From the NCBI GenBank assembly GCA_031286325.1, contig JAITUT010000022.1:1-33963 (forward strand): a stretch of 33,963 nt of DNA. The letters are read 5' to 3'. The translations under genes and the position numbers were made by a program. Source of the stretch: Helicobacteraceae bacterium. Its GTDB lineage: Bacteria > Campylobacterota > Campylobacteria > Campylobacterales > SZUA-545. The notes beneath the pieces are model-generated. The model was not told where the DNA came from, made no database searches, and worked only from the letters and a program-made list of their open reading frames with translations. Below, one piece after another: positions 15,979 to 23,540 of this stretch. Within the stretch, counting starts at the first letter, position 1. Each line of letters opens with the position of its first letter.

Positions 15979-17490
15979 TTAATTCGCGCTGAAGACGGTT
16001 AAAAAGTCTTCCAACGCTTTTTTGAGATCGGCTTCAATGTCTTTATCTACCTGCTTTTTAGAGCGTATTCCCTCTAAAATTTGCGGGTATTTCGCCTCTA
16101 AAAACGGATAGAGCTCGTTCTCAAATTTGCCTACCGCAGTAACGGGGACTTTGTCCAGATAGCCTTTAGACGCCGCGAAAATTACCGCGACTTGCTTCTC
16201 AACGGCAAGCGGCGAATACGGAGGCTGCTTCAAAACCTCAACCATTTTTTGACCGCGCTCTAACTGCTTGCGGCTGATCTCGTCAAGATCGCTCGCGAAT
16301 TGGCTGAACGCCTGCAACTCTCTAAACTGAGCGAGGTCGCCTTTAAGCGATCCCGCGACTTGTTTCATCGCTTTAATCTGCGCCGCGCCGCCTACGCGCG
16401 AAACCGACAAGCCGACATTGATCGCGGGGCGCACGCCGCTGTTAAATAAGTCGGTCTCAAGGAAGATTTGCCCGTCCGTAATAGAGATCACATTCGTAGG
16501 AATGTAAGCCGAAAGGTCGCCCGCTTGGGTCTCGATCACGGGAAGCGCGGTTAAAGAGCCCGCGCCTTTCGCGTCGCTCATTTTTGCCGCGCGCTCAAGC
16601 AAACGGGAGTGCAGATAAAAGACATCGCCAGGATACGCTTCGCGACCCGGAGGGCGACGGAGGAGCAGCGACATCTCGCGATAAGCGACCGCGTGTTTTG
16701 AAAGGTCGTCGTAAATAATGAGCGCGTGGCGCGAGGAGTCGCGGAAGTATTCGCCCATTGTTACGCCTGTGTAAGGCGCGAGGTATTGCATCGCGGCGGA
16801 TTCGCTCGCGCTCGCGCTAACGACGATCGTGTAGTCCATCGCGCCGTGATCTTCTAGGCGGCGGACAACTTGCGAAACCGTGCTCTGCTTTTGCCCGATC
16901 GCGACATAAATACAAATTACATCTTGACCTTTTTGGTTGATGATCGTATCTATCGCGACAGTCGTTTTACCAGTTTGGCGATCGCCGATAATTAGTTCGC
17001 GTTGACCGCGACCGATCGGCACCAACGCGTCAAGCGCTTTAATGCCCGTTTGCAGAGGCTCGTGGACGGATTTGCGCGCCATAATGCCGGGCGCCTTTTC
17101 TTCCACAAAGCAGATTTTCACCGCTTCAATCGGACCTTTGCCGTCAATCGGCTCGCCCAGAGCGTTTACGATCCTGCCGATCATATTGTCGCCCACTGGC
17201 GCGGAGAGCAATTTGCCCGTGCGTTTTACCGCCGTACCCTCTACGATCGCGCTCGCTTTGCCCAAAACCACGACGCCTACGCTATCTTCGTCAAGGTTTA
17301 GCGCCAAGCCCTTTTCGCCGCCCGCAAACTCCACGATCTCTTCAGCCATGACATTTTTCAGCCCGTATACTTTCGCGATGCCGTCCGCTATTGAGACTAC
17401 CTTGCCAACCTCTTGCACATCAATCTTCAACTCGTAATTTTCAATACGATCGCGAATAATTGTGCTGATCTCTTCGGTTTTAAGAGCCAT
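15979..17490 (-). CDS. atpA: ATP synthase alpha subunit
   Basis: A 503-residue F1 subunit. Walker A GDRQTGKT is at 169-176; [19 protein letters not shown] and [20 protein letters not shown] are the expected strings. The ATG follows AGGAGGTATCA, a strong ribosome site, consistent with the need for three copies per complex. The 145-base gap to atpH has no gene; it includes AT/GATCGC-rich sequence with partial inverted words such as CCGCAATCTC and GTCCGCAATGACG. Confidence 0.98.
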   Translation of the reverse strand: MALKTEEISTIIRDRIENYELKIDVQEVGKVVSIADGIAKVYGLKNVMAEEIVEFAGGEKGLALNLDEDSVGVVVLGKASAIVEGTAVKRTGKLLSAPVGDNMIGRIVNALGEPIDGKGPIEAVKICFVEEKAPGIMARKSVHEPLQTGIKALDALVPIGRGQRELIIGDRQTGKTTVAIDTIINQKGQDVICIYVAIGQKQSTVSQVVRRLEDHGAMDYTIVVSASASESAAMQYLAPYTGVTMGEYFRDSSRHALIIYDDLSKHAVAYREMSLLLRRPPGREAYPGDVFYLHSRLLERAAKMSDAKGAGSLTALPVIETQAGDLSAYIPTNVISITDGQIFLETDLFNSGVRPAINVGLSVSRVGGAAQIKAMKQVAGSLKGDLAQFRELQAFSQFASDLDEISRKQLERGQKMVEVLKQPPYSPLAVEKQVAVIFAASKGYLDKVPVTAVGKFENELYPFLEAKYPQILEGIRSKKQVDKDIEADLKKALEDFLTVFSAN

Positions 17491-17635
17491 TGATACCTCC
17501 TGTTTTTCTTTTTGATAGGTTTAAGCCAGCCTGAAATTTCCGAAAATCGCTACCGCTTTTCCCGTAATCGCGACGAATACCGCAATCTCATAAAAGATCG
17601 CAAATCAAGTCCGCAATGACGAAAAACGCGCGTGA

Positions 17636-18169
17636 TTACAACCCGCGCAGGATATGCCCCAAAATTTGGGACTTAATCCGCGTTTTAGAAAAATCTACCT
17701 CTACGCCCAGATCGTCGATCGCGACCTTCACCCCCTCGTAAGTCTCCGCCGCTTGCGTGAGTTTGACCTCCGCTTTTAAGCGCGCCGTGAGGCTCTTTGC
17801 CAAATCCTCCAACTGACCTTTCGCGAGCGGTTTTTGCGAATAGACAAGCCCGTTATAGGCGGATTGCCTCCCGCTCAAAGCCGAACGTACCTCCTTTGCC
17901 ACCGCGGGCAGAGCCATTAAGCGGTTTTTTTCGGCTAGGAGTTTCACAAGATTTACGATCTTCGGCGGCTTTTCGCTCAAAACCGCGTTGATTAGATCGC
18001 ACTTTTCGCTGTTTGGCACCAGCGGCGATTTGGCGATTTCGGCGAATTTTTTGTTGTTAAAGAGGGCGCTAGCGGCGTCCAAAAGCGCCATAGCGCGAGT
18101 CAACTCTTTATCATCGCAAGCCGCGATGAGCGCCGCGGCGTATCGTTTTGCGGCGAGTTTGTTTTCCAT
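17636..18169 (-). CDS. atpH: ATP synthase delta subunit
   Basis: A 177-residue peripheral-stalk subunit that joins the b/b' dimer to the top of F1. It begins LAAKRYAAALIAACDDKEL, includes FAEIAKSPLVPNSEK and NLVKLLAEKNRLMALPAV, and ends with the DLGVEVDFSKTRIKSQI region that corresponds to the conserved dGSv...L segment. Length is typical. Its ATG follows the atpF stop without a gap. Confidence 0.93.
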   Translation of the reverse strand: MENKLAAKRYAAALIAACDDKELTRAMALLDAASALFNNKKFAEIAKSPLVPNSEKCDLINAVLSEKPPKIVNLVKLLAEKNRLMALPAVAKEVRSALSGRQSAYNGLVYSQKPLAKGQLEDLAKSLTARLKAEVKLTQAAETYEGVKVAIDDLGVEVDFSKTRIKSQILGHILRGL

Positions 18170-18676
18170 TTACGCCACCTGCCTTTTTAGTTTTTCCACG
18201 ATCGCGTCTTGGTTGTTCAAAATGTCCTCCGAAGAGAGAATTTCGCCCAGAGTTTGCGAGACGACCGCGCGCGTCATTTTGTTTTCGGCGACTGTCATCT
18301 GCTCTTCTTTGAGTTTGTGCAAGACTTTGATCTCGTCTTCGGCGCGATCGGCAATACGCGCGGCTAGAGCTTCGCCCTCGCTTTTAGCCGCTTTTATGAT
18401 ACCGTCCGCTTGCGATCTCGCGCCGTCAAAGGCTCCTTTCGCCTTTTCTTTCGCGCTTCTCGCCTCTTTCGCTTTGTCCTGCGCGCGCTCAAACGCCTGC
18501 GCGATCCCTTGCGATCTTTCGCCTAAAAACTTTTTGACGAAGCCAGAAAAGAGCCAATATACAAGAGCCGCGAAGATCAAAAAGTTAATTGATCGCCAAA
18601 ACAGATCGGTTTCGCCGCCGCCCGCGCCAAACGCCGCGATCGGCAACAACAGGGTTAAACCTATTAAAAGTCTCAT
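18170..18676 (-). CDS. atpF: ATP synthase b subunit
   Basis: A 168-residue membrane-anchored stalk subunit. A cleavable-looking hydrophobic start (MRLLIGLTLLLPIAAFG) precedes the true anchor (about 29-45, INFLIFAALVYWLFSGF), then a long charged helix rich in Ala, Lys and Glu. The early second hydrophobic stretch is typical of Campylobacterota b subunits. I use the ATG at 18674-18676 with GGAGG four bases before it; an in-frame TTG lies one codon upstream. Confidence 0.93.
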   Translation of the reverse strand: MRLLIGLTLLLPIAAFGAGGGETDLFWRSINFLIFAALVYWLFSGFVKKFLGERSQGIAQAFERAQDKAKEARSAKEKAKGAFDGARSQADGIIKAAKSEGEALAARIADRAEDEIKVLHKLKEEQMTVAENKMTRAVVSQTLGEILSSEDILNNQDAIVEKLKRQVA

Positions 18677-18684
18677 CAAACCTC

Positions 18685-19107
18685 CTACGCCGCGATAAAT
18701 TTGGTTTTGACGCGCTCTTTAATGAGCGGCGCTTCGCCCAAAAGCGCGTTTTTGAGGTTCGCTTCGCTCTCGGCAAGCGTTTTTTCAAAGGCCGCCAGCT
18801 CTTTTGCGATCTTTTTCTGCTCCGCCGCAATTTTCGCGTCGGCTTTCTCTTTAGCCTCGATCAAAATGGCTTCTTTAATTTTCGTCGCCTCTTTGCGAGC
18901 TTCAAGGATTACCTTTTTAGCCTCCGCGTTCAAACGATCGCGCTCCGCAATATCGCTATCCGCTACGCCCTGATCGCCCTCTAACGCGGCTTTTCGCGCC
19001 TCAATGTGGCTTAAAACCGGCTTAAAAAGTACGGCGTTCAAGAACAAAAGCAACGCGATAAATATCGCGAAAAAGCTGCCCATTAGAACCGGACTTAAAT
19101 CTACCAT
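18685..19107 (-). CDS. atpF': ATP synthase b' subunit
   Basis: A 140-residue second b-type subunit: MVDLSPVLMGSFFAIFIALL gives the anchor, then FKPVLSHIEARKAAL and a long coiled helix. Two different b genes side by side (b' and b) are the rule in Campylobacterota, photosynthetic bacteria and some others. The ATG at 19105-19107 follows a GAGGGGGG ribosome site; the frame is open 13 codons upstream but without a site. Subunits a and c are encoded elsewhere. Confidence 0.92.
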   Translation of the reverse strand: MVDLSPVLMGSFFAIFIALLLFLNAVLFKPVLSHIEARKAALEGDQGVADSDIAERDRLNAEAKKVILEARKEATKIKEAILIEAKEKADAKIAAEQKKIAKELAAFEKTLAESEANLKNALLGEAPLIKERVKTKFIAA

Positions 19108-19206
19108 TCGCCCCCCTCGCTCAAAGTTTGTGAAAATCCTATCCAAAAGAAACTTGCGGAATACGTTTGGCGGTATTCTCTCTAATCTATCCTTAAATAC
19201 GAAGCG

Positions 19207-20439
19207 TCATCGGATAATTTCAGAAGGGCTCTCGTTGCTGGCGTGGTAGATGATTTTGCCGTAACGCCGCGCGTAATGCCGCGCCAAAAGCCGTTGCAAA
19301 GCGGGCTCGATTGAGGGCGCGAACCAGCCGTTGTTGGAGATCGCGATAATGTATGGCGGCGCGTCTTGAAACATCTTCTCAACGCCGATCTCATAGCAGA
19401 TCGCGATCCTGAAATTATGCTCTCCGATCGCGAAGTCTGTGGCTTTGGCGGCGGTCAAATAATCCTCCGCGCCGTTGAAAAAGAGCGAATTTATCCAGCG
19501 CCCCGCCCATTTCGGCAGCGGACTCGCCTCGCCAAACGGCACCAAAAAAACTTTGTCGGCGATCAAAAATTCGCCGTTTTGAAAAATATACGCGCTGTTG
19601 TAGGGTAAGCGTCCTTTAAGGTGTAAGCCGCCCGCTACGATCGTGAGGTACTCGCCGCGCCGCGAAAGCTCCGCTATAACTATTTCGTCTTTGTTAAGAA
19701 ACATCGGGAACGCCGCCTCCGGCAAAATCACCAGATCGTCTCTAGCCTCAATCGCGCGATCTACGATCTCTAGCGATTCGTCAATTTGGCGCGGCAACTC
19801 CTTAGGCAACCACTTAACATCTTGCGTAACCTTAGTGTTGGCGAGCGCGATCGCGATCTCAGGCAATTTAGGCGCGATCGGCGCGGGCAAAATAAACGCC
19901 GCCGTTAAAAATATAATCGCGCAAAAATTCAGCGCGAAAAATATTCGTTTTTTCCGCAAAAATCTCACCGAAAATATCGCTAAAAATAAAGAGAAAATCG
20001 TAAAAGGAAAGGCGAAAAAGTGCGGCGAAAAAAAGCCCGAACTTAGAATTATTTCAGGCTTAAACCAATTAAAACCAAAGGGCTCGACAAAATAAAATAT
20101 CGCCGCGATCAAGATCGCGCGAATCCACAAATTAAAATACGAGATCGCCCAAAAGATCAGGGCGTAAACCGCGCTCACAAAAACGCTTACGATCGGCGCT
20201 AAAAACGGATATTCCGTGTATAAAAAACTTAATCCGATCCACCAAAACCATAAAATTCCCGTAAAAAACCCTAAAAAAACCGAAGCTTTTTTAGGAGCGA
20301 TCAGCCAGATCGCGAGTCCTAAAAGGGCGAAAATCGTGCAAATTACGCGGGTGATAAAATTTTCGCCAAAAAAACGCTCCAAATAAATGAACGCGCTCAA
20401 AAAAACCGCTCCCAGGGCCGCGATCAAAAGCGAAGCCAA
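19207..20439 (-). CDS. lnt: Apolipoprotein N-acyltransferase
   Basis: An inner-membrane enzyme that adds the third acyl chain to lipoproteins such as Pal. An N-terminal multi-span membrane part (several helices, including ILWFWWIGLSFLYTEYPF) is followed by a nitrilase-type domain with the catalytic residues in context: Glu in VILPEAAFP, Lys in IADKVFLVPFGE and Cys in IAICYEI. The start is uncertain. No ATG lies between yajC and the first helix; I use TTG at 20437-20439. An ATG at 20538 or 20577 is in frame but would overlap the divergent yajC start. The C-terminus (NESPSEIIR) is the usual end of the family, slightly short. Confidence 0.9.
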   Translation of the reverse strand: MASLLIAALGAVFLSAFIYLERFFGENFITRVICTIFALLGLAIWLIAPKKASVFLGFFTGILWFWWIGLSFLYTEYPFLAPIVSVFVSAVYALIFWAISYFNLWIRAILIAAIFYFVEPFGFNWFKPEIILSSGFFSPHFFAFPFTIFSLFLAIFSVRFLRKKRIFFALNFCAIIFLTAAFILPAPIAPKLPEIAIALANTKVTQDVKWLPKELPRQIDESLEIVDRAIEARDDLVILPEAAFPMFLNKDEIVIAELSRRGEYLTIVAGGLHLKGRLPYNSAYIFQNGEFLIADKVFLVPFGEASPLPKWAGRWINSLFFNGAEDYLTAAKATDFAIGEHNFRIAICYEIGVEKMFQDAPPYIIAISNNGWFAPSIEPALQRLLARHYARRYGKIIYHASNESPSEIIR

Positions 20440-20497
20440 AACGCCAAGCGCGATTTTGTTAGAATCGCGGCTTTTAATTTCGCGAAAAAGGATTTTT

Positions 20498-20842
20498 ATG
20501 CCACAAGCAACAACGCCCGCAGCGGCGGCGCCCGACATTTTGAGTTCGCTCTTTCCGTTAATCGTTTTGTTAGGCATCTTCTATCTTTTGATAATTTTGC
20601 CGCAACAACGCCAAGCCAAAAAACACAAAGAGATGACAAACGCGCTCAAAAACGGCGACAAAGTCGTAACAAGCGGCGGCGTCTTAGGCGAAGTCGTGAA
20701 AGCGGACGAAAACGACGAGTTTATCAAAGTAGAGATTAACAAGGGCGTTACGATTCGCATTGAGCGATCGGCGATCGCGCGCAAAGTTGACGAGGATAAA
20801 GCCGCAGCGAGCGGCGGCTTCTTCGCGGCGGAGACGAAATGA
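20498..20842 (+). CDS. yajC: Sec translocase accessory subunit YajC
   Basis: A 114-residue single-span protein: a short Ala/Pro-rich start, the helix LFPLIVLLGIFYLLIILP, then the hallmark QQRQAKKHKEM and LKNGDKVVTSGGVLGEVV. It joins SecDF in the holo-translocon. The ATG at 20498-20500 follows AAAAAGGAT. It begins the yajC-secD-secF operon and overlaps secD by four bases. Confidence 0.95.
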   Translation: MPQATTPAAAAPDILSSLFPLIVLLGIFYLLIILPQQRQAKKHKEMTNALKNGDKVVTSGGVLGEVVKADENDEFIKVEINKGVTIRIERSAIARKVDEDKAAASGGFFAAETK

Positions 20843-22413
20843 AAAATTGGCGGCTTTTCATATTCGTCGTTGCGGCGATTTTAGGAGCGGCGGCAAGTTT
20901 GCCCTCCTTTTTGAACGCGCAAAACGCCCCGAAGATCAATCTGGGGCTTGATTTGCAAGGCGGGCTTTATATGCTTTTGGGCGTGAATACGAACGAAGCG
21001 GTCGCCAACAAGATCAAGAGCCTTTCAAGCGGCGTCAATGCTTTCGCGGAGCAGAACAACATTTTGATTGACGGCTTGGCGTTTGATGAAACTTCGCTTA
21101 AATTTGACCTTTTGGATGGCGCGGCGAAAGGCAAATTAGACGGCTATTTTAAGGATATTACGGGCATTACGATCGCGCAAGATAACGAACGTTACGAAAT
21201 CCGCCTTACCGCGGAGGAGGCGGCGCTCGTTAAAAACTCCTCCGTATCGCAAGCTGTGGAGACGATCAGAAACCGCCTCGATCAGTTTGGATTAAGCGAG
21301 CCGACTGTGGCGCAACAAGGCGAGGATAAAATTTTAGTGGAGTTGCCGGGGGTCAAAACGGACGCGGAGGAGCAACGCGCGAGAAGCCTCATAGCGCAAT
21401 CGGCGCACCTGCAAATGATGGCGATTGACGAGCGAAATAACGCGCGAGCTATGGTAATGACCGAGGCGGAGGCGCGCGCGGCGGGCTCGATCGTGCTGCC
21501 CGATGTTTATAACCCGAATGAAAAGTATGTAGTAAAACGCCTGCCGATCTTAGACGGCGAGCGGCTTACGGACGCTAGAGTGGGCTTTGACCCGCAGACG
21601 AATCAGCCGCTTATTCACTTTTCGCTAGACGGCGCGGGGGCGAAAATTTTCGGCGATTTCACCGAGAAAAACAAGGGAAAACGACTCGCGATCGTCCTTG
21701 ACGACAAAGTTTATAGCGCGCCTGTAATCCGCGAAAGAATCGGCGGCGGCAGCGGGCAGATTAGCGGCAGTTTCACAATGCAAACGGCGGCGGATTTGGC
21801 GATCGCGCTTCGCAGCGGCTCGCTCTCGGCGAGCGTGGATATGCAGGAAAAACGCTCTGTGGGTCCCTCGCTCGGCGCGGATAGCATTAAAGCGAGCGCG
21901 ATCGCGCTTATCAGCGGCTTTCTGGCGGTGGCGGCGTTTATGATTCTTTATTACAGGATCGCGGGGCTCATTAGCGTCGCCGCGCTATTTGTGAATTTGT
22001 TTATGATCGTTGCGATTATGGCGCTCTTCGGCGCGACTTTGACGCTGCCTGGAATGGTTGGTATCGTCCTCACGATCGGTATGGCGGTAGACGCGAATGT
22101 GATTATTAACGAGCGCATTAAAGAGTTGCTCTACGAGGGCAAGGGTGTTTTGAAAGCGATTGAGCAGGGTTACGCGAACGCCTTTAGCGCGATTTTGGAC
22201 GCGAATATCACGACTCTGATCGCGGCGATCGCGCTCTACGCGTATGGCACGGGACCTATTAAAGGCTTCGCGGTAACTCTCAGCGTGGGTATTTTGTGCT
22301 CAATGCTGACGGCGATTGTCGGCACGCGCGGGATATTCGAGGCGATTTCGGCTCGCATCGCGCGCGGCAAAATCGAATGCTACTTTCACGTGCCGAAAAA
22401 GGCTAACCAATGA
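20839..22413 (+). CDS. secD: Protein translocase subunit SecD
   Basis: A 524-residue RND-type membrane protein that, with SecF, uses the proton gradient to help pull proteins out of SecYEG. The first helix is followed by LGLDLQGGLYMLLGV (the D-QGG motif), a large periplasmic part with ETIRNRLDQFGLSEPTVAQQG and LVELPGVKTDAEEQ, then five C-terminal helices, including LPGMVGIVLTIGMAVDANV with the conserved Asp. Length is normal for this group. ATGA overlaps couple it to yajC and secF. Confidence 0.97.
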   Translation: MKNWRLFIFVVAAILGAAASLPSFLNAQNAPKINLGLDLQGGLYMLLGVNTNEAVANKIKSLSSGVNAFAEQNNILIDGLAFDETSLKFDLLDGAAKGKLDGYFKDITGITIAQDNERYEIRLTAEEAALVKNSSVSQAVETIRNRLDQFGLSEPTVAQQGEDKILVELPGVKTDAEEQRARSLIAQSAHLQMMAIDERNNARAMVMTEAEARAAGSIVLPDVYNPNEKYVVKRLPILDGERLTDARVGFDPQTNQPLIHFSLDGAGAKIFGDFTEKNKGKRLAIVLDDKVYSAPVIRERIGGGSGQISGSFTMQTAADLAIALRSGSLSASVDMQEKRSVGPSLGADSIKASAIALISGFLAVAAFMILYYRIAGLISVAALFVNLFMIVAIMALFGATLTLPGMVGIVLTIGMAVDANVIINERIKELLYEGKGVLKAIEQGYANAFSAILDANITTLIAAIALYAYGTGPIKGFAVTLSVGILCSMLTAIVGTRGIFEAISARIARGKIECYFHVPKKANQ

Positions 22414-23381
22414 GTTTTTTTGTCTATCACAAAATTTATCAATTTTCTAAAATCCAACAATACGCGCTCGCCTTTTTCGGCGTTCTTTTCGCCGCCTCGA
22501 TCGCGCTGATTTTTATGAAAACGCCCAATTACGGCATTGACTTTTCAGGCGGCACCGTGATTCAGGTGCGTTATTCGGCGGATAAAGCGCCGATCGCGGC
22601 GATCACAGACGCCCTAAACGGCACGCGCTTTGAGGGCGCGGCGGTGCAGGAGTTCGGCGCGGCGAACGAGGTTGTGATCAAAGCGAATGTTACGGGCAGT
22701 ACTTTGGGCGTTGACGTCGGAGACGAAGCGCGCGAAATCCTCGCTAAAACGGGCGATTTTGAAATTCGCAAAGTGGATATGGTGGGCGCTAAAGTAGGCG
22801 GCGAGCTGCGCCGCGCGGGGCTTATGGCGGTTATTTTCTCGCTTGTCGGGATTTTGATCTACATCGCGTTTCGCTTTGAGTTTCGCTTCGCTCTCGCGGC
22901 GGTTTTGTGCACGATCCACGATATTACGCTCACGATGGGCTTTGTAATTTTGTTTGAAGTGCCGATCAATCTTGAAATTTTGGCGGCGATCTTGACGGTT
23001 TTAGGCTACTCGCTGAACGATACGATCGTGGTCTTTGATCGCATTCGCGAAATTATGTCGCGCAAAGACGCGGTAAATCTCAATGACGTTACGAACGAGG
23101 CGCTCTCGCACACGCTTTCGCGCACGATCTTGACCTCGTTTACAACCCTTTTCGTGGTTTTGACGACATATCTCTTCGGCGGCGAAATTTTGAAACCGCT
23201 TTCGCTAGTCTTGATCGCGGGTATTATTATCGGCACTTTGAGCTCAATTTTTGTCGCGGCGAGTTTGCTATCGCCATTGAAAGTCAGCGTGGCGGATTGG
23301 AAATCGCGCGAGGCGAAAAGAGCGCAAATTAAAGCCGAAAAAGAGCGAATGCGCGCCCTTTATGAGCGCGGGGCGGTTTAA
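22410..23381 (+). CDS. secF: Protein translocase subunit SecF
   Basis: A 323-residue partner of SecD with six membrane helices. Visible landmarks are YGIDFSGGTVIQVRY near residue 32, KVDMVGAKVGGELRRAG before helix 2, and VLGYSLNDTIVVFDRIRE with the conserved Asp. A charged tail (SREAKRAQIKAEKERMRAL) ends the protein in the cytoplasm. It is the last gene of the operon and converges with the TPR lipoprotein gene. Confidence 0.97.
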   Translation: MSFFVYHKIYQFSKIQQYALAFFGVLFAASIALIFMKTPNYGIDFSGGTVIQVRYSADKAPIAAITDALNGTRFEGAAVQEFGAANEVVIKANVTGSTLGVDVGDEAREILAKTGDFEIRKVDMVGAKVGGELRRAGLMAVIFSLVGILIYIAFRFEFRFALAAVLCTIHDITLTMGFVILFEVPINLEILAAILTVLGYSLNDTIVVFDRIREIMSRKDAVNLNDVTNEALSHTLSRTILTSFTTLFVVLTTYLFGGEILKPLSLVLIAGIIIGTLSSIFVAASLLSPLKVSVADWKSREAKRAQIKAEKERMRALYERGAV

Positions 23382-23540
23382 TTTTTGAATTGATTTTTGC
23401 TTTTTGGCAATTTCGCGGTCGCGGCGTTTGATCGCAAAGGCGCGTACATTAAAGTACGATAAGTACGCTAAATACGCTAACCTTTGCGCCTCGCGCCGTT
23501 TTGCGACAAAACGCGCGACTATATAAAAACCGCCGGGCGA
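23382..23540. terminator. Convergent gap with hairpins and decamer repeats
   Basis: This gap lies between the ends of secF (plus) and the TPR lipoprotein (minus). A perfect hairpin CGTTTTG-CGA-CAAAACG is at 23497-23513. CGCAAAGG at 23433-23440 pairs with CCTTTGCG at 23481-23488, and the interval between them holds three imperfect tandem decamers (AAAGTACGAT, AAGTACGCTA, AATACGCTAA at 23451-23480). A bidirectional transcription end is the simplest reading, although the T-runs are poor. Confidence 0.4.

Noticed and set aside
17988-18984. Plus-strand frames opposite atpH, atpF and atpF'
   Set aside because: The Ala/Ser-rich products only mirror the Ala/Lys/Glu-rich helices of the b subunits; no starts or motifs.
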